DNA from: Myxococcus llanfairpwllgwyngyllgogerychwyrndrobwllllantysiliogogogochensis
GTDB lineage: Bacteria > Myxococcota > Myxococcia > Myxococcales > Myxococcaceae
DNA length: 64,000 bases
Assembly (NCBI RefSeq): GCF_006636215.1
Contig: NZ_VIFM01000023.1
Location: forward strand, 1 to 64,000
Reading direction: 5' to 3'
Shown here: positions 17,261 through 25,080 of the stretch, piece by piece
Numbering within the stretch: position 1 is the stretch's first letter
Layout of the letters: each line of letters starts with the position of its first letter
Translations under genes and position numbers: made by a program
The notes under the pieces: model-generated
The model's database searches: none
Told to the model about the DNA's origin: nothing
The model's input: only the letters and a program-made list of their open reading frames with translations

Positions 17261-18037
17261 TCAGCGGGCGGTCACCGGGTGCAATTGGACCAGCGGGGGC
17301 AGGCGGTCCGCGCGCTCCAGCAGGCGGGGCTTGGGACGCACCGCGACAGGCACCCGGGACTCGGTGAGCAGCTCCAAATCGAACACGTTGTCCCCGAAGG
17401 CGGCATACAGGGGCCGCTCGGTGCGCGCCCTCAGACACGTCACCTTCCCGGGGCCGTAGGGGATGGGGGCGATGACGTCCGGCAGCACCGTGCCGCCCGA
17501 GGACTGGGGGGTGCTGGCGATGACGTGCTCGGAGGGGATGCCCACCACGCGCGCGGCGGCCTCCACGACGGCGAACGGCGAGGCGCTCACCACGTAACAG
17601 GGGATGTCGTTCTCACGGGCCCAGTCCACCACGCGGCGCACCTCCGGGTGGACGCGCTCGGCCACGCCGTGTGACTCCACCACGCCGCGAGCGAAGGCGC
17701 GCAGCTCCTCCACCTCCCAGCCGGCGAACAGCCACGTCGCCATCTCGCAGATGTCGTGCTCGGCGATGCGGCCGGCCTGGAAGGCGGTGAACAGCCTGCG
17801 GGCCAGCGTGCTGTGGCTGCCCTCCAACTCCAGGCCGTGCGCGGCGGCCACCTGCTCCATCCGGGGGCGGGCCGCGTCGCGCACGGCGTCGCGTCCCGTC
17901 ACGGCCATGAACAAGTCATCGCCGACGTCACCGCTCCACAGCGTGCCGTCTCCGTCGAACGCCAGGAGGCCCCCCGGCGTGGCCCGCGCCTCGCGAGCGA
18001 TGCGCTCCAGCGTCTGCTCCACGTGCTCCATCTTCAT
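17261..18037 (-). CDS. HAD-superfamily (subclass IB, phosphoserine-phosphatase-like) phosphatase
   Basis: A 258-residue phosphohydrolase. Motif I is GGLLAFDGDGTLW with the nucleophile Asp and the Dx+2 acid; motif II is the Ser in CYVVSASPFAVVEAAARVVG; motif III Lys lies in PYGPGKVTCL; motif IV is AAFGDNVFDLELL. The helical cap between motifs I and II marks the SerB-like IB class. Substrate is unknown: candidates are phosphoserine or another small phosphomonoester. It is divergent from, and 144 bases away from, the aminotransferase that opens the peptide-associated operon, and the intervening region has a 9-bp palindrome, so it could share control with that cluster and remove phosphates made by its kinases (inference). 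Confidence 0.85.
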   Translation of the reverse strand: MKMEHVEQTLERIAREARATPGGLLAFDGDGTLWSGDVGDDLFMAVTGRDAVRDAARPRMEQVAAAHGLELEGSHSTLARRLFTAFQAGRIAEHDICEMATWLFAGWEVEELRAFARGVVESHGVAERVHPEVRRVVDWARENDIPCYVVSASPFAVVEAAARVVGIPSEHVIASTPQSSGGTVLPDVIAPIPYGPGKVTCLRARTERPLYAAFGDNVFDLELLTESRVPVAVRPKPRLLERADRLPPLVQLHPVTAR

Positions 18038-18137
18038 GGCGTGACATCCTGGCCGGACGCCTTCGCGTGGCCAACCCCCGTTGATTCACCGAAGGATTTT
18101 TCGAGGCTCCGTTCACTCTCCAGCAGCGCGGGGAATT

Positions 18138-18161
18138 GAAACGTCCAAGGGGGGACGTTTC
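18138..18161. promoter_or_regulatory. 9-bp perfect inverted repeat upstream of the aminotransferase operon
   Basis: GAAACGTCC and GGACGTTTC face each other around a six-base spacer (AAGGGG), ending 20 bases before the TTG start at 18182. It lies between two divergent genes. It could be an operator or a leader hairpin; a six-base spacer allows either. No T tract follows, so a terminator is less likely. Confidence 0.5.
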
Positions 18162-18181
18162 ACGCCGTTGGGGGAACACGC

Positions 18182-19495
18182 TTGTCCAATCTCAACCTGA
18201 AGGTCCTTTCTGGGGAAGGGCCGGATGTACGAGAGGGTGCGTCCGAAGTCGCGTCAGGAGGGGCTCGCTCGTCGGAGGAGTTCGTCCGGGGGCGGGGCAT
18301 CCGGTTGATCCGCGAGGATGGCACGGCCTTCCTCGACGCGGCCTCCGGCACCTTCAACGTGCCTCTGGGGTACGACCATCCGGAGGTGACGAACGCCGTC
18401 ATGGAGCAACTGCGGCGCATGGCGCACGCCAGCTCCTCGTTGATGGCGGGGCAGGCGAAGCAGGTGCTCTCGGAGCTGCTCGCGCATGCGCCCGCGCACC
18501 TGACGGCCGGGTGGATGCGAGACATCACCGGCTCCACCGCCAACGAGTGCGCGGTGCAGGTGGCGCAGAAGGCCACGGGGAAGACGGACATCCTCAGCCT
18601 CTTCCTCTCCCATCATGGACAGACGCAGTTCACCACGGCGATTTCGGGCAACGCGTTTCGTCGCAAGGGCTTCCCGGAGTCGGTGTCACCGCACTCGGTG
18701 AAGGTGCCGGCGCCGTACTGTTATCGCTGCTTCTACAAGGCGAAGTACCCCGGCTGCGGGATGCTGTGCGTGGAGCGCATCAGCGACTTCGTCGAGTACG
18801 CGAGCAGCGGCTCGGTGGCGTGCATGCTGGTGGAGCCCGTGCTGGGCAACGGCGGCAACGTGGTGCCTCCCCCCGGCTACTTCCAGGCGCTCAACAAGCT
18901 CTGTGAAGAGAAGGGCATCCTCCTCATCGCGGACGAGGTGCAGACGGGGATGGGGCGCACCGGGCACCTGTTCGCCTCGGAGGCGCTCGGCTTCAAGCCG
19001 AACATCGTCACGCTGGCCAAGGGCCTGGGCGGCATCGGCATCCCCGTGGCGGCGGTGCTCTTCGAGGGCGCGCTGGATGTGATGGAGAGCCACGAGCACT
19101 CCTTCACCTCGGGGTGCAATCCGCTGGCGCTCACCGCGGCGTCCGCGACGTTGAAGGCGATGACGTCCGGCCACCTGCTGGCCAACGTGCGGCGCAACGG
19201 AATCGTGTTGGGAGAGCTGCTGGGGCAGCTCGCCACGCGCTACCCGTGCATCGGCGACGTGCGGGGCCTCGGGTACATGTGGGGCCTGGAAATCGTGCGC
19301 GCGGATGGCTCGCCGGACGTGGAGAAGACGCTGGCGCTCATCCGCGTGGCGGGTGAGCGACACCAACTGGTGCTGCGGGGCTCCCGCTACAGCTTCGGCA
19401 ACGTGGTGAAGGTGCGGCCTCCGCTCATCGCGACGCAGGACGACCTGGAAGAAATCGTCGCGCGGCTGTCACGCGCGCTCGCGGACGTGGGCTGA
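18182..19495 (+). CDS. Class III PLP-dependent aminotransferase
   Basis: A 437-residue fold-type I enzyme of the ornithine/GABA/glutamate-semialdehyde aminotransferase class. Visible landmarks: ITGSTANECAVQVAQKATGK (cofactor phosphate loop), LLIADEVQTGMGRTG (Asp contacting the pyridine nitrogen) and the Schiff-base lysine Lys280 in IVTLAKGLGGIGIPVA. Four cysteines in YCYRCFYKAKYPGCGMLC form a loop common in this subgroup. The start is a TTG at 18182 with GGGGGAAC 6-7 bases upstream; the first 30 residues are atypical, so a later start is possible. First gene of a six-gene operon (gap to the next gene 22 bases). It transfers an amino group to a ketone or aldehyde, probably the product of the adjacent dehydrogenase. 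Confidence 0.9.
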   Translation: MSNLNLKVLSGEGPDVREGASEVASGGARSSEEFVRGRGIRLIREDGTAFLDAASGTFNVPLGYDHPEVTNAVMEQLRRMAHASSSLMAGQAKQVLSELLAHAPAHLTAGWMRDITGSTANECAVQVAQKATGKTDILSLFLSHHGQTQFTTAISGNAFRRKGFPESVSPHSVKVPAPYCYRCFYKAKYPGCGMLCVERISDFVEYASSGSVACMLVEPVLGNGGNVVPPPGYFQALNKLCEEKGILLIADEVQTGMGRTGHLFASEALGFKPNIVTLAKGLGGIGIPVAAVLFEGALDVMESHEHSFTSGCNPLALTAASATLKAMTSGHLLANVRRNGIVLGELLGQLATRYPCIGDVRGLGYMWGLEIVRADGSPDVEKTLALIRVAGERHQLVLRGSRYSFGNVVKVRPPLIATQDDLEEIVARLSRALADVG

Positions 19496-19517
19496 GTCGG
19501 GATTCGAGGGGGAGCAC

Positions 19518-20555
19518 ATGAGGGCAGTGGTGTACACGACAGCCTGGGAGCTGGAGCTGCGCGAGCGTGCCGAGCCGTCCGCGCCCGTGCATGACGAGGT
19601 GATGGTGCGCGTTCGCGCCACCGGCATCTGCGGCACGGACCTGGGCATCATCGGCGGCGAGTACGCGGCGAAGCCCGGCGTGGTGCTGGGCCACGAGTCC
19701 GCGGGCGAAGTCGTCGCCGTGGGCCCCTCCGTGCGCCATGTCCAGGTGGGGGACCGCGTCGTCATCGACCCGACCTTCCACTGCGGCCAGTGCCGGCTGT
19801 GCCGCACCGGACGGCAGAACCACTGCCAGCGCAAGGGTGAGACGGAGACGGGCGTCAGCGCCGACGGCACCATGGCGCCGCTGCACAAGACGACGGAGCG
19901 CTTCCTCTACACGCTGCCCGCGCACGTGGGCTTCGAGGAGGCCAGCCTCACCGAGCCGCTGAGCTGCGCCGTCACGGGCGCCAACCAACTGCGCCTGCGT
20001 CCGTCGCTGCGCACGGTGGTGCTCGGCGGTGGACCCATGGGCGTGTTGTACGCGTGGGTGCTGGCGGGCCTGGGGTTGACGGGCACGTTGGTGGAGCGCT
20101 CGGCCGCGCGGCGGGAGCTGTGCCGCGAAGTGGTGGACCGGCGCTGGACGGTGGCGGAGTCACTGGATGAGGTCTGCGCGCGCCACGCCTCGGATGCGAC
20201 GCCGCTGGACGTGGTGGTGGACACCACGGGGCGACTGGCCGGTGAGGCGCTGACGAAGTTGTCGCGCGGCGGGCAGCTGTTGCTGGTGGGCCTCAAGCGA
20301 CACGAGGTGGCGCTGGACGTGGGTGGAATCGCGGACCGCAGCCTGTCCGTGCAGGGCTCCATCGATTCGCTGGATGGCAGCTTCGCCACCGCGCTGCACC
20401 TCATCGCCTCGGGCGTGGTGCCCGCGCGTCGGCTGGTGTCGCACCGCCTGCCGCTGGCGTCGTTCCGCGAGGGACTGGCGCTGGTGGGCTGTGACGTGGG
20501 CGCCCGGCGTCAGGGCCCTCCCGCCGGCGCGCTGAAGGTCGTCCTCCAACCCTGA
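19518..20555 (+). CDS. Zinc-dependent medium-chain dehydrogenase
   Basis: A 345-residue MDR alcohol dehydrogenase. The catalytic zinc site is shown by GICGTDLGII and GHESAG; the structural zinc lobe has the four-cysteine pattern HCGQCRLCRTGRQNHC. The nucleotide-binding Rossmann motif is VVLGGGPMGVLYA. Overall it resembles threonine/sorbitol/aminocyclitol (inosamine) dehydrogenases; substrate is not predictable. The C-terminal ~20 residues (GARRQGPPAGALKVVLQP) diverge from family norms. Its ATG follows the aminotransferase stop by 22 bases (GAGGGGGAG just upstream). Dehydrogenase plus aminotransferase as neighbours suggests conversion of an alcohol to an amine. Confidence 0.9.
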   Translation: MRAVVYTTAWELELRERAEPSAPVHDEVMVRVRATGICGTDLGIIGGEYAAKPGVVLGHESAGEVVAVGPSVRHVQVGDRVVIDPTFHCGQCRLCRTGRQNHCQRKGETETGVSADGTMAPLHKTTERFLYTLPAHVGFEEASLTEPLSCAVTGANQLRLRPSLRTVVLGGGPMGVLYAWVLAGLGLTGTLVERSAARRELCREVVDRRWTVAESLDEVCARHASDATPLDVVVDTTGRLAGEALTKLSRGGQLLLVGLKRHEVALDVGGIADRSLSVQGSIDSLDGSFATALHLIASGVVPARRLVSHRLPLASFREGLALVGCDVGARRQGPPAGALKVVLQP

Positions 20556-20573
20556 AGCCCGAGCGAGGCGCAC

Positions 20574-21218
20574 ATGATTCACGGACTGCTGATTGAAGGC
20601 ACGGACTACGCGGGCAAGACGACGGTGTGCAAGCTGTTGGGCGCGCGCCTGTCGGCGGCGGGACTGCCGGCGCGGCTGGGGCATTGCTACGTGTTCGACA
20701 TGCCCATCCTCGACCACTTCCTGGCCGAGGCGAAGCGCACGCCGGACCTGCTTGAGATTGACTGGTTCTACTCGGCGAACATCCTGCTCGACCTGGCGCG
20801 CTGTCACCGAGGGTTGCCGTCAGGCTTCCTCGTCCAGGACAGACACTGGCTCAGCCAGGTGGGGCGCAACCGCTTCTTCCATCCGGATGTGTCAGGGCTG
20901 CCCAGCCAGCTCATCTGGGATGAGCACCTGCCGTTCGCGTTCAATTACTACCTGACGTCCACGCCGAAGGCGAAGCGGGAGCGGGCGCTGCTGCGTCCCT
21001 CCAAGTCGGTGCGTGACACGCACCTGCGCGACAACCCGGAGCGGCACCAGGCCTACGACGAGTACCTCGTGTCGCTGCTGCCCGCGGAGGAGCGCTGGAC
21101 GGTGGTGGACACCAGCGAGCTGCGGCCGGAGCAGGTGGCGGAGCGCATCGCGACGGACGTGCTGCGCCGACTGCATGCGGAGGCCCCGGCGCAGGTGCGG
21201 CCGGTGGTGGCTCGCTAG
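20574..21218 (+). CDS. Thymidylate-kinase-like P-loop protein
   Basis: A 214-residue P-loop kinase. The Walker A loop is LLIEGTDYAGKTTVCKLLG; the LID/DRY-type motif appears as FLVQDRHWLSQVGRNRFF. This is the dTMP kinase fold, but the DR[YF] motif is DRH and the rest of the sequence is divergent, so the substrate may be another nucleoside/sugar monophosphate or small phosphorylatable metabolite. GAGCGAGG lies 6-10 bases before the ATG at 20574. Third gene of the operon, 18 bases after the dehydrogenase. A housekeeping dTMP kinase would be expected elsewhere, so this copy is probably specialised. Confidence 0.8.
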   Translation: MIHGLLIEGTDYAGKTTVCKLLGARLSAAGLPARLGHCYVFDMPILDHFLAEAKRTPDLLEIDWFYSANILLDLARCHRGLPSGFLVQDRHWLSQVGRNRFFHPDVSGLPSQLIWDEHLPFAFNYYLTSTPKAKRERALLRPSKSVRDTHLRDNPERHQAYDEYLVSLLPAEERWTVVDTSELRPEQVAERIATDVLRRLHAEAPAQVRPVVAR

Positions 21219-21284
21219 GTGGCCAGGGCGGGGGAGCGGCGCAGCGCCAGGAAAGGGCAGGCAATGCAGGCACGGGAAGGCACC

Positions 21285-22202
21285 ATGGAAGTGCTCGTCA
21301 TCGGCAACAACACGGTGGACATCGTCTTCTCCACGCGCGACGCGCTGGTGACGGACGGCAAGGTGCAGGCGGACGGGCTGCGCTTCTTCGGCGGCGGGCA
21401 GGGCGCCAACGTCGCGGCGATGCTGGGCGCGCTGGGCGTGCGCACGCGCTACTTCGGCGTCTTCGGGGGCGGGGACTTCGGGCGGCTGGCGCGTGGCTCG
21501 CTGGTGGAGTCCGGCGTGGTGGTGGAGGGCAGCCTCACGGTGGCGGACTGTCCGCAGCACTCGGCGGCCATCATCGTGGACACCACGCACGGCACGCGCT
21601 CGCTGGTGATGCACAAGGACGCGCGGCTGCGCATGGACGGCATCCCCGCGGACGCCGCGCCGCTGGAGCAATGCGGGCTGGTGTACCTGGACGGGCACGA
21701 GCCCGCCTTCTCGCGGGCGCTGGCGAGGCGCGCGCGGGCCCAGGGGCTGCCGGTGCTGGCGGACGCGGAGGTCGCGGAGGAGGCACGGCCGCTCTTGCCG
21801 TACCTCACGAGCCTGGTGGCTCCGGGCAAGGTGCTGCGCGAGCTGACGGGGGAGCGCGAGCTGTCCGCCGCCGCGCGCGTGTTGCTCGCCGGGGGACTGC
21901 GCGTGGTGGTGGGCACGCTGGGCGCGGAGGGCTGCGAGGGGTGGACGGCGCAGGGTGAGCACCACCGCGTCGCGGCGGAGCGCTGCGAGGTGGTGGACAC
22001 GACGGGGGCGGGGGACGCGTTCCACGCGGGCTACATCGCGGCGGTGCAGGCGGGGCATGGCTTTGGTGAGGCGCTGCGCTTCGCGACGAAGGTGGCGGCG
22101 GTGAAGTGCGGAGTCCCGGGGCCGCGCGCGGGAGTGGACCGGCTGGCGCTGCTGGGCGTGGGACTGGGCACGAGCGGGGGCGCGTCTCTGTCGCTGCTCT
22201 AG
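21285..22202 (+). CDS. PfkB-family carbohydrate/nucleoside kinase
   Basis: A 305-residue ribokinase-superfamily enzyme. N-terminal signature: FFGGGQGANVAAMLGALG, binding the sugar; C-terminal signature with the anion hole and catalytic base: VVDTTGAGDAFHAGYIAAV. The start at 21285 has GGAAGG 5 bases upstream and opens at MEVLVIGNNTVD, the normal first strand; ATG at 21264 and GTG at 21219 are alternatives that add an unlikely tail. Fourth gene of the operon, 66 bases after the previous stop. Expected to phosphorylate a sugar-like alcohol using ATP; specificity unknown. Confidence 0.9.
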   Translation: MEVLVIGNNTVDIVFSTRDALVTDGKVQADGLRFFGGGQGANVAAMLGALGVRTRYFGVFGGGDFGRLARGSLVESGVVVEGSLTVADCPQHSAAIIVDTTHGTRSLVMHKDARLRMDGIPADAAPLEQCGLVYLDGHEPAFSRALARRARAQGLPVLADAEVAEEARPLLPYLTSLVAPGKVLRELTGERELSAAARVLLAGGLRVVVGTLGAEGCEGWTAQGEHHRVAAERCEVVDTTGAGDAFHAGYIAAVQAGHGFGEALRFATKVAAVKCGVPGPRAGVDRLALLGVGLGTSGGASLSLL

Positions 22203-22229
22203 CGGCGGCGGGGACACGGGGGGCTGGCC

Positions 22230-23105
22230 ATGAAGGTCATCGTCACGGGGGCGAGCGGATTTCTGGGGCGCAGGGTGATGCGCGCGCTGTTGATGGAGGG
22301 CGTCCAGGCCCAGGGGACCTGGAGCACGACGCCGCGCCAGGGGCTCATGCGGCTGGACATCACCGACGCACGCGCCGTGGACGCGGCCTTCGTGGAGGGC
22401 GGCTTCGACGTGTGCATCCACGCGGCGGCGCGCTGCAACCTGGACGACTGCGAGCGTCACCGGTCCGCCGCGACGAGCATCAACGTGGGAGGCACGGGCC
22501 ACGTGGTGGAGGCGTGCCGACGCACGCGCACGCGGCTGCTCTACGTGTCCACCGACCATGTCTTCGATGGTGCCCCCGCCCGCACGTATGTGGAGACGGA
22601 CGCACCCCGGCCGCTCCAGCACTACGGCGTCACCAAGCGCGAGGGGGAGTTGCTGGCGCTGACGCTGGAGGACGCGCTGGTGCTGCGCGTGCCGTTGCTC
22701 TACGGCCTCACCGGCCCGGACGAGAAGTCCACCTTCGTCACGTCCACGCTGGAGCAGCTGTCCACGGGCCTGCCCGTGTACGTGGACGGCGAGCAGGTGC
22801 GCTACCCGGTGCTGGTGGACGAGGTGGCGGGACTGCTGGCGCGGCTCGCGGGGGGCGGCGTGCGCGGCGTGCTGCACTTCAGTGGCGCCGAGGCCACCAC
22901 CAAGTACGCGTGGGCGCGGCGGCTGGCCCATGCCTTCAACCTGGATGTGTCGCTGGTGCGCGCGCGCAAGGAGTCGTCGCTCGCGGTGCGGCCTCGGGAC
23001 AACCGCCTGGTGTCCACGCGACTGACGGCGCTGGGACTGAAGACGCCGTTCTCTCTCTCCGAGGGACTGGATGTCCTCCGGCACCAGCGGGAGGCGGGCC
23101 TGTGA
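22230..23105 (+). CDS. RmlD-like NAD(P)-dependent reductase (extended SDR)
   Basis: A 291-residue extended short-chain reductase close to dTDP-4-dehydrorhamnose reductase and MAT2B. The cofactor motif GASGFLGRR is at residues ~7-15; LLYVSTDHVFDG is the RmlD-type active-site strand, and the Tyr-x3-Lys pair is in HYGVTKREGE. Expected to reduce or rearrange a keto-sugar or similar nucleotide-linked substrate. It follows PfkB by 27 bases and overlaps the next gene by 4 bases. Together with the kinases it points to production of a modified sugar-like compound. Confidence 0.85.
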   Translation: MKVIVTGASGFLGRRVMRALLMEGVQAQGTWSTTPRQGLMRLDITDARAVDAAFVEGGFDVCIHAAARCNLDDCERHRSAATSINVGGTGHVVEACRRTRTRLLYVSTDHVFDGAPARTYVETDAPRPLQHYGVTKREGELLALTLEDALVLRVPLLYGLTGPDEKSTFVTSTLEQLSTGLPVYVDGEQVRYPVLVDEVAGLLARLAGGGVRGVLHFSGAEATTKYAWARRLAHAFNLDVSLVRARKESSLAVRPRDNRLVSTRLTALGLKTPFSLSEGLDVLRHQREAGL

Positions 23106-24154
23106 GCGGCGCGCGAGCCGAGGGCGACTGGCGCGGAGTGGTGCGCGACGTGCGCGTGTCGGGCAGTCGCGTCACCAAGCGCGCCACGCATGGGCGCGAC
23201 AAGCTCCTGCGTGAGGTGGCGTGGCTGCGCGAGTTGCCTCCGCGCGCGGCGGAGCGCTTCCCTCGAGTGCTGGAGGTGCGCACCGGCGCGGACTGGGCCG
23301 AATACGACATGGACTTCTGTCCGTGGCCGGAGCTGTCGCGCGTGCTGGTGGACGGCACGCTGACGGTGGGCGAGGCCGTGAGCGGCACGCGGAGCATCGT
23401 GTCCTTCGCCTTCGACACGCTCTACACGGACCACCACCGTCCCGCGCCCGAGGGCTTCTTTCACGCCAGCTATGTGGACAAGTACTGGCGGCGCGCGAGC
23501 GGGGGCCGGGGGCTGTCCGCCCGCTTCGACCGGCTGTGCGCCGCGGGGAGCCTGGACCTCAACGGCCGACTTCACCGGAGCGCGGCCGAGCTGGTGCGTG
23601 AGCTGGAGCGAGACACGGCGCTGCTCGCACGACTGCATCCTCCCCGGGTGGGACGGTTCCACGGCGACTTCAAGTTCGACAACGTCCTGCTGGAGCCGGC
23701 CACGGGTCGCTTCCTGCTGTTGGACCCAAGGGGCTCGACCGCCACGGGGGACTCCGACAGCGACTACCTGGAGGACCTGGCCAAGCTGCGCACGTGCACG
23801 AGCGGCCTCTACGATTTGGCGCGCGCCGGAGCGGCCCGGGTGTCCGAGGAGGAAGGGCGCCTGTCGTGGGAGTGGGCCTTGTGGGCGCGTCCCGCCCTGG
23901 AGCGCTTCGCCGCGCTGGATGTGTGGCTGGGTGAAGAGCTGCCCGCGCGGGCGCTGGCGCGAGGGGACACGGATTGGCGCGCGCGGTGGGACTTCGTCAC
24001 GCCGCTGCTGCTTTTGGCCAACGCGCCGTTCCAACTGGCGCCGGTGAATCCGCGCACCGAGGACATCGCGCTGGTGCTGCATGCCACGGGCGTGCGGCTG
24101 CTCGCGGAGGCGCTGGAGCGTCACGGCACCCGGGGCGCGGAGGTGTCGCGATGA
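23102..24154 (+). CDS. Aminoglycoside-phosphotransferase-like kinase
   Basis: A 350-residue APH/choline-kinase-fold protein. The catalytic loop is RFHGDFKFDNVLLEP (His-Gly-Asp...Asn) and the metal-binding motif is LLLDPRGSTATGDSD, as in this family. The N-lobe lysine is probably in GSRVTKRATHGRDKLLREVAWL. The start is a GTG at 23102, overlapping the reductase stop codon (GTGA), a sign of translational coupling. Likely transfers phosphate to a small hydroxyl- or amino-containing metabolite; peptide or sugar substrates are possible. Last gene of the operon; the convergent PdxJ-like gene ends 20 bases further on. Confidence 0.8.
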   Translation: MSGARAEGDWRGVVRDVRVSGSRVTKRATHGRDKLLREVAWLRELPPRAAERFPRVLEVRTGADWAEYDMDFCPWPELSRVLVDGTLTVGEAVSGTRSIVSFAFDTLYTDHHRPAPEGFFHASYVDKYWRRASGGRGLSARFDRLCAAGSLDLNGRLHRSAAELVRELERDTALLARLHPPRVGRFHGDFKFDNVLLEPATGRFLLLDPRGSTATGDSDSDYLEDLAKLRTCTSGLYDLARAGAARVSEEEGRLSWEWALWARPALERFAALDVWLGEELPARALARGDTDWRARWDFVTPLLLLANAPFQLAPVNPRTEDIALVLHATGVRLLAEALERHGTRGAEVSR

Positions 24155-24174
24155 CGCGCGTCGCGAAGAAGTGC

Positions 24175-24927
24175 TCAGTCCTGCGAGGCCGCGTGGAGGA
24201 AGCCGGGCAGCACCGCCCGCAGGCCCGCGATGACGGCGGCGGCCACGAAGGCGTGCCCCACGGAGACGAGCGTGGGGCGCACGGCGCGAATCAGCGGAGA
24301 CAGGTGGCGGCGGTCCAGGTCATGCGCGGCATTGACGTCAAGGCCGTGCTCGCGTGCGCGGTCCGCGGCGCGCGACAGGGCCTCCAGCGCGCGCTCCTGC
24401 GTGGGCGTGCCGAAGCCCTCCACATAGTCGCGACAGTTCAGTTCCACGGCGGCGACGCCGGCACGCGCGACCAGGTCCACGGCCTCTGGCTCCGGGTCCA
24501 CGAACACGGAGATGCGCGTGCGGCCTCGCAGCGTCTGGGCCCAGTGCGCCAGCCGGGGCTGGTCGTCCTCGGGGCGCCACCCGCGCTGGGTGGTGAGGTG
24601 CTGGGCCTCGAAGGGTGTCACCACCCAGCAGCCGACGCCGGGGGTGCGCTCCAGCAGCGCGCCGAGGTCCTCGCGCAGGTCTCCGCCGACATGCAGCGTG
24701 GCGTGGCCCTCGCGCACGGCGTCCAGGGCGGCGAGCGCGGTGATGTCGTGGGGCTTCACGTGCCGGTGGTCGGACCACTGGTGGACCATCAGCGCGCGGC
24801 AGCCGCCTTCGATGAGCGTGCGCGCGGCCTCCATCAAATCAGGCACGGCGCCGCCGCGCGACGAGCGCAGCAGGGCGACCTTGTTGAGACCCACGCGCAG
24901 CAGGGGTGTCGGCACAGGGGCACGCAT
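24175..24927 (-). CDS. Divergent PdxJ (pyridoxine 5'-phosphate synthase)-like protein
   Basis: A 250-residue TIM-barrel protein of PdxJ length. Family-like segments in order: LLRVGLNKVALLRSSRGG, ALMVHQWSDHRHV, VVTPFEAQHLTTQRGW, ISVFVDPEPEAVDL, AVELNCRDYVEGFG, DVNAAHDLDRRHL, VSVGHAFVAAAV. Set against E. coli PdxJ as I recall it, several active-site residues are replaced: the Asn and His of the first strand become Gly and Lys, the Arg of HLRED becomes Trp, and the catalytic Glu of NLEMA becomes His, while the later Glu and His are kept. It is therefore unlikely to make pyridoxine phosphate itself. GGAGG precedes the ATG at 24927 by 7 bases. It is divergent from the peptide gene (153 bases). Confidence 0.8.
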   Translation of the reverse strand: MRAPVPTPLLRVGLNKVALLRSSRGGAVPDLMEAARTLIEGGCRALMVHQWSDHRHVKPHDITALAALDAVREGHATLHVGGDLREDLGALLERTPGVGCWVVTPFEAQHLTTQRGWRPEDDQPRLAHWAQTLRGRTRISVFVDPEPEAVDLVARAGVAAVELNCRDYVEGFGTPTQERALEALSRAADRAREHGLDVNAAHDLDRRHLSPLIRAVRPTLVSVGHAFVAAAVIAGLRAVLPGFLHAASQD

Positions 24928-25016
24928 CGACGGACCTCCGGGTTCCAGGGACCCATCCTCGCATGGCCGCCGTGTCGTGTGTCTCCCACGTCTCTTCCGA
25001 TTCAAGCGGCCCGAGT

Positions 25017-25073
25017 CCTGGCCGCGCCAGGTGCAGCACGCAGCACGCAGTGAAACGCAGACACCTCAAGGAG
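25017..25073 (+). promoter_or_regulatory. Inverted repeat, short direct repeat and strong SD upstream of the peptide gene
   Basis: CCTGGC and GCCAGG flank CGC at 25017-25031, followed by 2.5 copies of GCAGCAC at 25033-25050. AAGGAG at 25068-25073 sits 7 bases before the ATG at 25081, the best Shine-Dalgarno match in this cluster, consistent with high expression of a small peptide. No -35/-10 pair could be assigned with confidence. Confidence 0.45.
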
Positions 25074-25080
25074 CAACACC

